A DNA stretch of 64,000 nucleotides from JBHGBM01 sp041946965 (GCA_041946965.1 JBHGBM010000010.1:1-64000); one strand, 5' to 3'; shown: positions 33,090-42,985, counted from the stretch's first letter. Notes: generated by a model not told the origin, from the sequence alone. Numbers and translations are program-made.

Positions 33090-34967
33090 TCACTCCAGCA
33101 CGATCACCTCGTAATCGTCCAGGCGCGGCAGCGTGAAGGCCGAGTACCCGCCGCCCGTCTCCACCTCGAGTTGGCGGGGATGGCGCACGCTCCTCGCCCG
33201 TGCGTGCCGCCCTGCAACTTCGATGCGGATGCCGAAAAACGGCACGGGCGCGAAATACGCCGTCTGGGAATGCCCGGAAATATTGATGAGGTGCAGCAGC
33301 AGCCGGGAACCCTGGCGCATAAGGCTCATCTCGACCAGCGGGTGGGCGTTGGTGCGCAGTTGCCGCTTCGGGAGAAGGTCCCGCAGAATCCCGGCGTGCG
33401 CCGGCAGGCTGTGGCGGTAGTAAAGCCCGCCGAGGTCCCAGGGAATCCACATGACCTGCCCGCTGGTGACGATGCCGGGTTTGCCGGTGTCCACCTGGTC
33501 GGTGTGGATCTTCTCCGGCGGGCCGATCATGGAGGGCGGGATGAAGGTCAGGGCGGCCCGCCCATCAGCCTGCACCTCGGTGTAGTCCCCGTTCAGCATG
33601 ATGACACTGGTGTTCGCGAGGGAGGGGAAGGCGGCATGATCGCGCACCCGGAAATAGCCCTGAACGTTCTTCCACCTCTTCACCACGCGCGCCACGGGGA
33701 ATTCCGGCGGCTGCGGCCCGACGATTAGCAAGCGCCCGCGGTAGCCTGCCAGCGCGGCGGGCGCGCGGTCCGCCGCGATCACCAGGTCGAACTCGCGCTT
33801 CCCCATCCAGTCCAGGTTTTGCGAGACGGCGAACGGCACGTGTTCCTCGGTGAGAAGGCGGAACAGCCCGCGATACGCGTTGCCTCCGCCGCCGAGCAGC
33901 AGGACGCGGGCGGCGCTCTCCTGGCCCTGGTAGAACCCGGCGTGCTCCGCGGCCCAGCGGAACACGGGTTTCGCCGCTTCCACCGCCTGCCGGTCCTGCT
34001 GGTCGAGCGTGCCGTTCACCGAGAACGCCAGCGCGCCGCCGTGCGCCAGGTTCTGCCAGAGGCGCAGCGCGATCTCCCGCGGCGGCGCCGTGGCGAAGCG
34101 CCAGGCGTAATCCACGAACTGCATGCACAGGTTCACGGCCATTTTGCCCGGCTGGCTGTTGCGCGCGCGGTTTACGTTGTCGCTGGCGCTGTACGGCCAT
34201 AGCGGCAGCGGCCGCGAGACGGCGGTGTTGGACTCCGACATGATGCCGTCGGTGTGCTCGTGCAGGTAGTTGAAGTAGCCGGCGTTCGGCCTCCGCGCAT
34301 GAATCAGCTTCCCGATCTCCGCCGCGACCTCGCGCGAGCAGCGGAACATGAACTGCCGGTATTCGTCATCGGCTTCGTCCGGAGGCTCCTTGCCGTACAT
34401 GCGGCGGCAGTTGGCGCAGTGGCAGTTGCCCACGAAGTTCCCGCTGTAATCCCGCGACTGGTTGCCGAACATGTTGAAGAACAGCCCGTCCACGTCGTAG
34501 CGGTCCAGTGCCTCGGCCAGGATCTTCATACCCTGCTCGCGGTAGTAGCCGCCGTTGATGCAGGTGGAGTACAGGCCGTTGTAGACCACGGGATCGCCGT
34601 TGGCCTTGCGGAAGAACCATTCGGGGTGCGCGTCGAACACCTCCTTGCGCGTCTTGCTGAGGTCGAAGCGCCCGATCACACGAATGCCGCGGGCGTGCGC
34701 CTCGCGCAGCACGCCGCCGAACAGGTCGGCTCCCGCGGGCAGATAAGGGCTCGGGTAGTGGAAGGCCGTTTTCGGCGTGTAGTAGGCCGCGATGCCGCCC
34801 ATGCCGATGTGCAGCACGTTGGCGCGAAAATCGGCCGCCTGGTCCACCAGGCGGCGTGCGTCCAGCGCGGCGTCGGTTTCGCGCAGGTTGGTCTGGAGCC
34901 AGCGGATCGGCTCGCGCATCCACCATCCTTCGCCGGCCAGCAGGAGCAAAAGCGCAATGGCGTGCAT
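33090..34967 (-). CDS. Secreted GHL6-like/GH42-like glycoside hydrolase
   Basis: The product is 625 residues with a short signal peptide (MHAIALLLLLAGEGW). The TIM-barrel part (about 20-300) has IRWLQTNLRETD, NVLHIGMGGIAAYY, HARGIRVIGRFDLSKT and YDVDGLFFNMFGNQ. Then comes a Cys motif (CHCANC) typical of the hypothetical glycosyl hydrolase 6 family (PF14871), and PNAGYFNYLHEHTDG. The C-terminal half has a flavodoxin-like beta-galactosidase-trimerisation-type domain (GRLLIVGPQPPEFP) and a final beta domain. Catalytic acids are not certain. It probably cleaves a glycan in the periplasm. It is nine bases downstream of the dehydrogenase gene on the same strand. Confidence 0.78.
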   Translation of the reverse strand: MHAIALLLLLAGEGWWMREPIRWLQTNLRETDAALDARRLVDQAADFRANVLHIGMGGIAAYYTPKTAFHYPSPYLPAGADLFGGVLREAHARGIRVIGRFDLSKTRKEVFDAHPEWFFRKANGDPVVYNGLYSTCINGGYYREQGMKILAEALDRYDVDGLFFNMFGNQSRDYSGNFVGNCHCANCRRMYGKEPPDEADDEYRQFMFRCSREVAAEIGKLIHARRPNAGYFNYLHEHTDGIMSESNTAVSRPLPLWPYSASDNVNRARNSQPGKMAVNLCMQFVDYAWRFATAPPREIALRLWQNLAHGGALAFSVNGTLDQQDRQAVEAAKPVFRWAAEHAGFYQGQESAARVLLLGGGGNAYRGLFRLLTEEHVPFAVSQNLDWMGKREFDLVIAADRAPAALAGYRGRLLIVGPQPPEFPVARVVKRWKNVQGYFRVRDHAAFPSLANTSVIMLNGDYTEVQADGRAALTFIPPSMIGPPEKIHTDQVDTGKPGIVTSGQVMWIPWDLGGLYYRHSLPAHAGILRDLLPKRQLRTNAHPLVEMSLMRQGSRLLLHLINISGHSQTAYFAPVPFFGIRIEVAGRHARARSVRHPRQLEVETGGGYSAFTLPRLDDYEVIVLE

Positions 34968-34976
34968 GGGTATATC

Positions 34977-35975
34977 TTATGCATTCACGATGCTGCGGAC
35001 GGGCAACCCCAGTATCATGCGGCGGCAGGTGTCGGCGGCGGTGGCGCGCATCTCTGTCGCGCCTTCCTCGGTGTAGAAGGCCGCATGCGGTGTGATCAGG
35101 ACGCGGTGATACGCCGGATGGTTGGCGTCGCGCCATGCCCGGAGCAGGTCATCGTCCGCCGGCGGTGGTTCCTTTTCGAGCACGTCGATGGCGGCGCCGG
35201 CGAGATGCCCGCTCTCGATGGCCGCCGGTATCGCGCTTGTATCCACCACGGCGCCGCGCGCGGTGTTCACCAGGTAGGAGCCCCTGGGCATGCATGCGAT
35301 CGCGGCTGCATCGATCATGTGACGCGTCTCGGAGGTCAGCGGGCAATGCAGGCTGACCGCGAATGACTGGGCCAGCAGATCTTCCAGGCTTTCCACCCGG
35401 CGCACCCCCAGCGCTTTCTCGTAGCCGTCCGGTTTGTAGGGGTCGTAAATGCAGACGTCCATCCGCAGCGCCTTGGCGCGGAGTGCGGCGGCGGTTCCGA
35501 TCCGCCCCGCGCCGATGACGCCGTAAACGCGTCCCGCCAGCCGGTGCAGGGGAGCGGCGTAGGTGTGGGTCCAGGCGTCCGCGCCGTCGCGCATGCGGGA
35601 GTTCAACTGCGCGAAGCCGCGCGTCAGGGCCAGCATCAGCCCGATGGCCGTGTCCGCCACGTCCTCGGTTCCATACGCGGGCACGTTGGCTACGGGGATG
35701 CCCCGCTCGCGGGCCGAGTCGCAATCGATGTTGTCATAGCCCACGCCGCCGCGGACGATCAGCCGGCATCGCCGGAGCCGCTCGATGGTCGGCCTCCGCA
35801 CCGAGATGGTGTGATAGACGATGAGGAATAGGGCGTCCTCGATCCGGCCCGCCAGTTCCTCCTCGCACTTCGCATCGAGCGCGCGGACATTGGCCAGCCC
35901 CGCGAGCACGGCGCGCTCCGGCTCGAGCGCGTCGTGGATGAAGTCCGTAATCAGCACCGTGGGCGCATCGCTCAT
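34977..35975 (-). CDS. D-isomer-specific 2-hydroxyacid dehydrogenase (CtBP-like)
   Basis: The product is 332 residues from ATG 35975, supported by GGAGG six bases upstream; an ATG nine codons earlier is rejected. The NAD-binding Rossmann domain has GVIGAGRIGTAAALRAKAL. The catalytic residues sit in NTARGAVVD (Arg), EKEPP (Glu) and TPHAAFYTEEG (His). The HAAFYTEE variant and the length place it with C-terminal-binding-protein-like dehydrogenases. It reduces or oxidises a 2-keto/2-hydroxy acid; the substrate is unknown. It is cotranscribed with the GHL6-like enzyme, suggesting sugar-acid metabolism. Confidence 0.93.
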   Translation of the reverse strand: MSDAPTVLITDFIHDALEPERAVLAGLANVRALDAKCEEELAGRIEDALFLIVYHTISVRRPTIERLRRCRLIVRGGVGYDNIDCDSARERGIPVANVPAYGTEDVADTAIGLMLALTRGFAQLNSRMRDGADAWTHTYAAPLHRLAGRVYGVIGAGRIGTAAALRAKALRMDVCIYDPYKPDGYEKALGVRRVESLEDLLAQSFAVSLHCPLTSETRHMIDAAAIACMPRGSYLVNTARGAVVDTSAIPAAIESGHLAGAAIDVLEKEPPPADDDLLRAWRDANHPAYHRVLITPHAAFYTEEGATEMRATAADTCRRMILGLPVRSIVNA

Positions 35976-36049
35976 CTCCGTCCTCCGATCAGGAGTCATC
36001 ATACCCCGGCGGCTGTGGTAAGGTGATGGCGTTGCAAAGGACGCATGAA

Positions 36050-37465
36050 ATGGATCGCCGCAATTTTCTGCAACTCGCTCCCGTGACGCTCGCCGCGCGT
36101 GCCGCCGCGCCGGCGAAGCGCCCGAACTTTCTCTTCATCTACACCGACGACCAGCGCTACGACGCCATTCGCGCGCTGGGCCGCCAGCCGTGGCTGCGCA
36201 CGCCGAACCTCGATCGCATGCTGCGGCAGGGCGCCAATTTCCGCAATGCCTTCGTGACCACGTCGTTGTGCTCGCCGAGCCGCTCCTCCTTCCTCACCGG
36301 CTGCTACCCGCACCGCACCGGAGTGTTCGAGAACACGCGCGAGAGCGTGCTGCGCGATGACGTCCCCGTCGTGTTCCAGTACCTGAAGCAGGCCGGCTAC
36401 GGCACCGCCTACGTCGGCAAGGTCCACGTCCCGAACTTCATGGACAAGGACCGCGGCTGCGACTTCGTAGCCAGCTTCCCGGGCCAGGGGGTCTACTTCA
36501 ACAACCGCTTCATTGTCAACGGGAAGCCAACCCCGACGGAAGGCTATATCACCGACCGCATCACCGAATTCGCACTCGATTACCTGACCAGGCGCGACCG
36601 AAGCAAGCCGTTTGCCATGTTCGTGGGCCATAAGGCGGTGCACGGCCCTTTCGAGCCCGACCCGAAGTACAAGGACCTCTTCAAGAACGAGTACATGCCG
36701 CTGCCGCCCACCTGGGACGACACCTACGACGGACGGCCCTCGTACCTCAAGGCCCGGCGCAAGTCGTGGCACGGACTCGATGGCCTGCTGGCGAAGTACA
36801 ATTACAGCCAGTTCCAGCGCGACATCGCAGCGTGCCTGGTCTCGGTGGACAACAGCGTGGGCCGGCTCATGGCGCATCTGCAAAAGACCGGCGAGCTGAA
36901 CGACACCCTCATCGTCTACAGCAGCGACAACGGTTTCTTCGCGGGCGAGCACGGCCTCAACGACAAGCGCGCCATGTACGAGGATTCCATCCGTGTGCCG
37001 TTCCTGGTGCACTACCCGCGCATGATCAAGCCGGGCAGCACATTCGACCAGATGGTTCTCAACATCGACCTGGCCCCCACCATGCTCGACTTCGCCGGCC
37101 TGCCGCGTCCCGCGCAGATGCAGGGCCGCTCGTGGAAGCCCGCGCTGGAGGGCAAGGACCCGCAGGGCCGCAGCCACTGGATGTACGAGTATCACTGGGA
37201 CAGGCCCTACCCCTTCGACCCGACGCAGTTCGGCATCCGCACGCGCACGCACAAGTACATCCGTTACCCCGATATGGGCAGCACCGAGCCCACCTACCCC
37301 ATGAAGGGCGAGTTGCCCTGCGAGGAGCTGTACGACCTGGTGCAGGACCCGCTGGAAATGCGCAACCTGTCCGCCGATCCCGCCTCCGCGGGGCTGCTGG
37401 CCAAGATGCGCGATCTGCTGAAGAAGGAAATGGAGGCCACCGGGTATCCGGGAGGCTTCAAATGA
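36050..37465 (+). CDS. Tat-exported sulfatase (first of the operon)
   Basis: The product is 471 residues from ATG 36050, which begins a Tat-type signal (MDRRNFLQLAPVTLAARAAA); an in-frame ATG nine codons upstream is less likely. Type I sulfatase features are FIYTDDQRYD (calcium aspartates), LCSPSRSSFLTG with the cysteine near residue 74 that becomes formylglycine, YVGKVHVP, and YSSDNGFFAGEHG. The C-terminus has LYDLVQDPLEMRNL. It removes sulfate from a carbohydrate ester in the periplasm and needs a formylglycine-generating enzyme or an anSME, neither of which is in this window. The stop overlaps the next start by four bases. Confidence 0.95.
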   Translation: MDRRNFLQLAPVTLAARAAAPAKRPNFLFIYTDDQRYDAIRALGRQPWLRTPNLDRMLRQGANFRNAFVTTSLCSPSRSSFLTGCYPHRTGVFENTRESVLRDDVPVVFQYLKQAGYGTAYVGKVHVPNFMDKDRGCDFVASFPGQGVYFNNRFIVNGKPTPTEGYITDRITEFALDYLTRRDRSKPFAMFVGHKAVHGPFEPDPKYKDLFKNEYMPLPPTWDDTYDGRPSYLKARRKSWHGLDGLLAKYNYSQFQRDIAACLVSVDNSVGRLMAHLQKTGELNDTLIVYSSDNGFFAGEHGLNDKRAMYEDSIRVPFLVHYPRMIKPGSTFDQMVLNIDLAPTMLDFAGLPRPAQMQGRSWKPALEGKDPQGRSHWMYEYHWDRPYPFDPTQFGIRTRTHKYIRYPDMGSTEPTYPMKGELPCEELYDLVQDPLEMRNLSADPASAGLLAKMRDLLKKEMEATGYPGGFK

Positions 37466-38268
37466 GAACGCCGGGAATGAGATTCGCGTTGCTGGTGGTT
37501 CTGTCGCTTCCGCTGACGGCCGCGGGCAAGGGATCCATCCTCGCCATCTTCAGCCATCCCGACGATGAAACCGCCGCCGGCCCGCTGCTCGCCAAGTATG
37601 CCGCCGCGGGACACGAGGTCAACGTGGTCGCGATCACCTCGGGCCAGAAGGGCACGACCCCGAACACGCGCCTGGCGGGCGACGAGCTGGGAGCGGCGCG
37701 CGAGGAAGAGTTGCGCTGCTCGGCGCGCGCGCTGGGCATCCGCCCGCCGGTCTTGCTTCGCTACCAGGATCAGGGCATCTCCGCGCCTCCCGTGATGGAA
37801 CAGGTGGCCGGGCGCCTGCGCGAGATTATCGCGCAGACGAAGCCGGACATCGTCATCACGTGGGGGCCCGAGGGCGTGACCGGACACCCGGACCACCGCG
37901 TGACCCACAGCATCGTGTGGCAGGTGTTCCAGCAACGCGGGCTGCTTTCGCACAAGCCGCGCAAGCTGTACCATCTCACCTTTCCCGAGGCGCTGTTCTC
38001 CGCTGCGCCGGGCGGGCGCCGCCGGCCCTTCCACACCGTGAGCGGCGAGTTCATCACCGCCGAGATCGACGTCCGCGGGTTCCTGGACGCGGCCGGGCGC
38101 TCCATCCGCTGCCACAAGACCCAGTGGGACGACGCGCGCATGCAAGAGATGGACGCGATGAACCGCGCGACGCTCGCCGGACGCTCGTATTTGCGGCTGG
38201 CGATGGGCGACGTGCCGCCGCCCGCCGGCCGGCGCGAGAAGGACCTCTTCGAGGGCTTGAATCCATGA
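37462..38268 (+). CDS. Secreted PIG-L-family deacetylase
   Basis: The product is 268 residues from the ATG of an ATGA overlap with the upstream sulfatase. It has a signal peptide (MRFALLVVLSLPLTAAG). PIG-L/LmbE zinc motifs are intact: AIFSHPDDE near residue 30 and GVTGHPDHRVTH near 140, with RYQDQGIS and VITWGPEG between. The family removes N-acetyl groups from GlcNAc-containing molecules. Sandwiched between two sulfatases, it may deacetylate an amino sugar of a sulfated glycan after or before desulfation. Its own stop overlaps the second sulfatase by four bases. Confidence 0.94.
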   Translation: MRTPGMRFALLVVLSLPLTAAGKGSILAIFSHPDDETAAGPLLAKYAAAGHEVNVVAITSGQKGTTPNTRLAGDELGAAREEELRCSARALGIRPPVLLRYQDQGISAPPVMEQVAGRLREIIAQTKPDIVITWGPEGVTGHPDHRVTHSIVWQVFQQRGLLSHKPRKLYHLTFPEALFSAAPGGRRRPFHTVSGEFITAEIDVRGFLDAAGRSIRCHKTQWDDARMQEMDAMNRATLAGRSYLRLAMGDVPPPAGRREKDLFEGLNP

Positions 38269-39662
38269 CACGACGCACCGCACTTCAACTCACGGCCGCC
38301 CCGCTGGCTCAGCGGCGCAGGCCGAACATCATCTTCATTCTCGGCGACGACGTGCGCTGGGACGACCTCGGCTGCACCGGCCATCCCTTCGTTCGCACGC
38401 CGAACATCGACCGCATCGCCGCCGAGGGCGCAACCTTCCGCAACGCGTTCATCACCACCCCGATCTGCTCGCCGAGCCGCGCCAGTTTCCTCACCGGACA
38501 GTACGCTACCGTACACGGAATTGTGGATAATACCGACCGCTCTCCGGCCAGCCACAAGTTGATCACGTTCCCGCGCCTGCTGCGCGAGGCCGGCTACGAA
38601 TCCGCTTACGTCGGCAAGTGGCACATGGGTCTGGACGATTCGCCGCGTCCCGGCTTTGACCACTGGGTGAGCGTCCGCGGCCAGGGCGAGTATTTCGATC
38701 CGCAGATCAATGAGAACGGCAAGGCGCGCCGCGTGCGCGGCTACGTGACGGACATCTTCAACGATTACGCGGTGAAGTTCATCGAGCGCCCGCGGCAGAA
38801 GCCTTTCGTGCTTTACGTGGCTCACAAGGCGCTGCACCCCAATGTCAAACAGAACGCCGACGGCAGCATGGTTCCCATCAACGGCGGCGGGTTCACGCCC
38901 GCGCCGCGGCACGCGCGCCTCTACGAAGGCGCGTCTCTGCCGCGCCGCCGCAACTACGGCGTCGCCCCCACCGACAAGCCCGCGCTGATGCGCAAAATCG
39001 GCGGTCTGCCGCCGCTCGGTCCGAAAACCGGCACCGGCGATGAGATTGTGCGCAACCGCCTCCGCCTGCTGGCCGCGGTGGATGAAGGCGTGGGGCAGAT
39101 CTTCGACGCGCTCCGGCGCAAGGGCGAACTGGACAACACCATCATGGTGTTCGCGGGAGACAACGGCTATTTCTACGGCGAACACGGGCTCAGCGAGGAG
39201 CGGCGCCTGGCTTACGAGGAGTCCATCCGCATCCCGCTGCTCCTGCGCTACCCCGGAGAGGTGAAGCCGCGCACCGCGGTAGACGGGTTCGCGCTCAACG
39301 TCGATGTGGCGCCCACCTTCCTTGACTACGCATCGGCGCCCCCGATGCGCGGCATCAACGGCCGCTCGCTGCGCCCGCTGCTGGAAGGCCGCGCGGCCGG
39401 TTGGCGTGAATCGTTCCTGGTGGAGTACTTCTCCGATACCGTGATGGCGCGCGTCCGCAACATGGGCTATAACGCCGTGCGCACCCGCCGCTGGAAGTAC
39501 ATCCGCTACACCGAACTGAAAGGCATGGACGAGTTGTACGACCTGGAGCGCGATCCGTACGAGCTTCAGAACCTTGCGAGCAGCGCCGGATCGCGCCGGG
39601 TCCTCGCCGAAATGCAGGCCGAGATGGAGCGGCTGCGCCGCGCGGTAGCCGCTCCCGCGTAG
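38265..39662 (+). CDS. Sulfatase (second of the operon)
   Basis: The product is 465 residues starting inside the PIG-L stop (ATGA). The N-terminus MTRRTALQLTAAPLAQ looks like a Tat signal but has a short hydrophobic part. FILGDDVRWDD, ICSPSRASFLTG with the formylglycine cysteine near residue 68, YVGKWHMG and FAGDNGYFYGEHG are type I sulfatase hallmarks. It is a different subfamily from the first sulfatase, so the operon likely removes sulfate from two positions. The C-terminus has ELYDLERDPYELQNL. It converges on the outer-membrane receptor gene three bases away. Confidence 0.95.
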   Translation: MTRRTALQLTAAPLAQRRRPNIIFILGDDVRWDDLGCTGHPFVRTPNIDRIAAEGATFRNAFITTPICSPSRASFLTGQYATVHGIVDNTDRSPASHKLITFPRLLREAGYESAYVGKWHMGLDDSPRPGFDHWVSVRGQGEYFDPQINENGKARRVRGYVTDIFNDYAVKFIERPRQKPFVLYVAHKALHPNVKQNADGSMVPINGGGFTPAPRHARLYEGASLPRRRNYGVAPTDKPALMRKIGGLPPLGPKTGTGDEIVRNRLRLLAAVDEGVGQIFDALRRKGELDNTIMVFAGDNGYFYGEHGLSEERRLAYEESIRIPLLLRYPGEVKPRTAVDGFALNVDVAPTFLDYASAPPMRGINGRSLRPLLEGRAAGWRESFLVEYFSDTVMARVRNMGYNAVRTRRWKYIRYTELKGMDELYDLERDPYELQNLASSAGSRRVLAEMQAEMERLRRAVAAPA

Positions 39663-39665
39663 CCC

Positions 39666-42600
39666 TCACCACACCAGCTTCAGCCCGAATTGCAGGTTGC
39701 GTGGCGTGCCCGCCCCCGTGATCTTGCCGAAAGTCGCGGTTCCCAGAACGCCGCCGGCCTGTCCAAAGCGCGGCGTGTTGGTGAAGTGGAACGCCTCGAA
39801 GCGGAATTGCAGCTTGACACTCTCCACCAGGCGGAAGGTCTTGTTGGTGGAAAAGTCCCAGTTGAAGAAGCTCCGCTGGCGCAGGATGTTGCGTCCCGCA
39901 TTTCCGAACTGGTACGGCGGCGTCGCTACGAACACGCTGGTGTTGAAGTCCTGATCGAGCGTCCGGGTGGCGGCGTAAGGGTTACCGGTCACGTTCGGGC
40001 GGCTCACGATGTCGAACGTGCCCGAGTTGGCCGGATTCCCCGAATTGACTACATTGTACGGCTGGCCCGAAGCCGTCACCACGATGCTTCCGATCGACCA
40101 GCCCCCGAACAGCGCGTCCCAAACCCTGGGCATCCGCGCCCCGAAGTGCCGGCCCTTGCCCACCGGCAGTTCGTAAACGGAACTGAGTACGAACCGGTGC
40201 GGGATGTGGATGTTATCCACGGACCGCTCGGCGCGCATGTTGCGCGCGTCCTGAAAACCGCAGTCCGTGGTGTTTCCGGAAGCGGCATTGCCGCACACAT
40301 CCCCGATGGCTTTGGACCAGGTGTACGAGGTCAGCAGCGTGAACCCTTGCGAAAACCTCTTTTCAACGCGCGTAATCAGGGCGTGGTAGATGCTGTTGCC
40401 GTTGAAACGGTAGCCATAGGTCGCCCCCACCGCGATCCGCTGGTCGGTCCCGGGGATCACTGCCGAACGGAAGGGACGCCTCAGATCGGGGTTGCCCTCG
40501 CCCGGGGGCGCATAGTTGGCGTCGTACCGCCTCTCGACGTGCGTGCCCTTGCTGCCCGCGTACCCGATCTCGGCCATCCAGTCCGCGCCGAGTTCGCGTT
40601 GAATGTTGAAATTCCACTGCTGCGCGTAAGGAGTGATGGCGCCCCGGTCGATGGAACTGAGCGTGACGCCCGTGGCCCTGGCGAGGGTGAAGGCGCCCGG
40701 AGGCGGCCCCGCCGCGAGAGTCATCGCAGGCACCGTGAGGCTGGAAGTCATCACCACGCCGAATGCGTCCGGCGGATTGCCGATCAGCCATTCGGCGTCG
40801 CCGTACGGCTCCATCAACGCGTAGAAAATCCCATAGCCCGACCGCACCACCGTCTTCGTGCCGAGTTTGTACGCGAAGCCGATCCGGGGCATGAAGTTGT
40901 TCTTGTCCGTGGCGATCATCGCCCGGTTGTAACGGTCCGAACCGTCCTGTCCGGCTTTGATGAGGCGCGGGCTGGCGGGGTTCGTCCAGATATCGAACAC
41001 GCCCATGCGGTCGCGCTTGTCGAGGAAAGGCAGCACGACCTCGTAACGAAGTCCCAGGTTCACGGTCAGGTTGGGGGTGACTTTCCAGTCGTCCTGGATA
41101 AACGCCGCGTCGTTCCACATGCGCAGATTTACCTGTAACCTGGTGCTCCAGGTGACCTGGCTCGCCCTGCCCAGCAGGAAGTCCGCCATGCCGTCCTTCG
41201 TGTAGCGGCCGTTGAACTGGATCGGTCCGATCACCTCGTTGCGGATGTTGAAGATGTTGTTCTGCGGCCGGAGGAAGTTGGCGCCCGCCTTCAGGGTGTG
41301 CGCGCCGCGTATCCAGATGAGGTCGCCCGCCAGTTGCCGGTTTTGCGAATCGCGGGCCACCGGGTTGTTGGCGCCGATGCCCAACGCCCGGTACCCTGTG
41401 ATGTTCATCTGGGAGAAGCCGCCCGGGACGGTGTCGTTGCCGCCCTTGATCCCGTACTTGCGGTTCAACAATTCGCCCTTGGTCTGCGCGGGATTGTCGC
41501 GCGTGAAGAATCCGTAGTTCCAGGCGCCCCGGATGGACATGATCAGGTCCGGCTTCCAGATGTGGTTCCACGTGGCCCCCGTGTTGATGCCTTCCGTGGA
41601 CTGGTCCAGAGAGCCGCCGCCGTACGCGGGAGGCGGCAGGTTCAGCGCCGCCGGGACGGTCTGGTTCTGTTTGCTCAAGCGCCAGAAGAAATTGTCCTTC
41701 GCTCCGAGGTTTACGTCCGTACGGACATCGAACTTGCGCCAGTTGGTCGGCGCCGGAGACTGGTAGACATAGTTCGCCGCCAGGTCGGCAGTCTGCGGCG
41801 CCGGGTAGAGGTCGATTAAGGTCTTTGCGACCGGGTCGAAACGCGCCGCCGGAATGGTGTTGCCGGGGAAAGGCAGACTGTTGTTGTCCGGGTCCGTGAG
41901 AGTCACCGGGGGCCTGCGCAGCGTGAGCAGTTCGCCGAAATCGCCCGACTTCATTCTCGCCGTCGGAATGGTGCTGGTGGTGGTGTTGCTCACCCGGATG
42001 CGCGTCCCTTCGAAATCGCCGAAGAAGAACAGCCGGTTCCTGCCATTCAGAATTTTCGGGATGTAGACCGGCCCGCCAACCGAAAACCCGTACTGGTTGC
42101 GCTTGAAAGGCGGCTTGGGCTTGTCGGCCGGATCGAAGAAGTTCTTCGCGTCCAGCTTCTCATTGCGCAGAAACTCGAAGGCGGTGCCGTGCAGATCGTT
42201 GGTGCCGGACTTGGTCGTCACGTTCACCACGCTGCCCATGGCCCGCCCGTACTCGGCGGCGTAGGCGTTGGTCTGCACCTTGAACTCCTGGATGCCGTCG
42301 ATGGACGGCTGCACCATCTCGGAACGCCGCTGCGCGCCGGCGAGCTCGGCCGGGTTGTTGTCCACGCCGTCCAGGATGAAATTGTTCTGGGTGTTGCGCA
42401 TGCCGCCCGAACTGAAGCCTTCGAAGCGCGAGCCTCCCAGCGGCTGCACGGTGCCGGCCGAGAGCAGCGTAAGCTCGTCGTAGTTGCGTCCGTTCAGCGG
42501 CAGGTCCACGATCCTCTGGTTTTCGATTACCTGTCCCTGGCTGGCTTCCTGCGTATTCAACTGGAGCGCGGTCGCGCGCACCTCGATGCGCTCGGCCACC

Positions 42601-42920
42601 TGGCCTACTTCCAGAACGAAATTGATTTCGGCGCGCTGATCGACTTCGAGCACGACGCCGGAGCGGACCACCGGCCTGAATCCCTGGTGTTCCACCGAGA
42701 TGCTATATTCGCCCGGCGGCAAAAGAGGCGCCGTGTAGTAGCCCTCGTTGTTGCTGCTGATCTTGCGTTCCAGGCCCGTCGCCACGTTGCGCACGGTGAG
42801 GGACGCTCCCGGGATAATGGCAGCCGAGGCGTCGGTGATCCGTCCGGTGATCTGGGCGGTTTGCGCGAGAGCTCCGGCGGCGCACGCGAGCAGAATTGAG
42901 ATATTTCGGATCCGCACCAT
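39666..42920 (-). CDS. Oar-like TonB-dependent outer-membrane receptor
   Basis: The product is 1084 residues from ATG 42920, where a signal peptide starts (VRIRNISILLACAAGALAQ). The first domain (about 20-105) is a carboxypeptidase-regulatory-like fold: ITGRITDASAAIIPGAS, GYYTAPLLPPGEYSISV. A plug domain follows (QVIENQRIVDLPLNGRNYDEL, SGGMRNTQNNFILDGVDNN). The long C-terminal barrel contains repeated aromatic strands and ends in NLQFGLKLVW, a barrel end with a terminal aromatic residue. Such proteins replace SusC in Acidobacteriota and are thought to import glycans or peptides. No SusD partner is present. It is the likely uptake component for the adjoining sulfatase operon. Confidence 0.93.
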   Translation of the reverse strand: MVRIRNISILLACAAGALAQTAQITGRITDASAAIIPGASLTVRNVATGLERKISSNNEGYYTAPLLPPGEYSISVEHQGFRPVVRSGVVLEVDQRAEINFVLEVGQVAERIEVRATALQLNTQEASQGQVIENQRIVDLPLNGRNYDELTLLSAGTVQPLGGSRFEGFSSGGMRNTQNNFILDGVDNNPAELAGAQRRSEMVQPSIDGIQEFKVQTNAYAAEYGRAMGSVVNVTTKSGTNDLHGTAFEFLRNEKLDAKNFFDPADKPKPPFKRNQYGFSVGGPVYIPKILNGRNRLFFFGDFEGTRIRVSNTTTSTIPTARMKSGDFGELLTLRRPPVTLTDPDNNSLPFPGNTIPAARFDPVAKTLIDLYPAPQTADLAANYVYQSPAPTNWRKFDVRTDVNLGAKDNFFWRLSKQNQTVPAALNLPPPAYGGGSLDQSTEGINTGATWNHIWKPDLIMSIRGAWNYGFFTRDNPAQTKGELLNRKYGIKGGNDTVPGGFSQMNITGYRALGIGANNPVARDSQNRQLAGDLIWIRGAHTLKAGANFLRPQNNIFNIRNEVIGPIQFNGRYTKDGMADFLLGRASQVTWSTRLQVNLRMWNDAAFIQDDWKVTPNLTVNLGLRYEVVLPFLDKRDRMGVFDIWTNPASPRLIKAGQDGSDRYNRAMIATDKNNFMPRIGFAYKLGTKTVVRSGYGIFYALMEPYGDAEWLIGNPPDAFGVVMTSSLTVPAMTLAAGPPPGAFTLARATGVTLSSIDRGAITPYAQQWNFNIQRELGADWMAEIGYAGSKGTHVERRYDANYAPPGEGNPDLRRPFRSAVIPGTDQRIAVGATYGYRFNGNSIYHALITRVEKRFSQGFTLLTSYTWSKAIGDVCGNAASGNTTDCGFQDARNMRAERSVDNIHIPHRFVLSSVYELPVGKGRHFGARMPRVWDALFGGWSIGSIVVTASGQPYNVVNSGNPANSGTFDIVSRPNVTGNPYAATRTLDQDFNTSVFVATPPYQFGNAGRNILRQRSFFNWDFSTNKTFRLVESVKLQFRFEAFHFTNTPRFGQAGGVLGTATFGKITGAGTPRNLQFGLKLVW

Positions 42921-42965
42921 TGCACACCCCTGCGCGCCATCATACATCAGCGGGTGCGCGTGTGC

Positions 42966-42985
42966 AGCCGCGAAGCTACGCGGCT
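42966..42985. terminator. Hairpin at the end of the GH5-like gene
   Basis: AGCCGCG (42966-42972) and CGCGGCT (42979-42985) form a perfect 7-base stem with a 6-base loop holding the stop codon of the minus-strand GH5-like gene (42976). It sits between that gene and the receptor gene, so it could reduce read-through. No T-tract follows. Confidence 0.3.
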
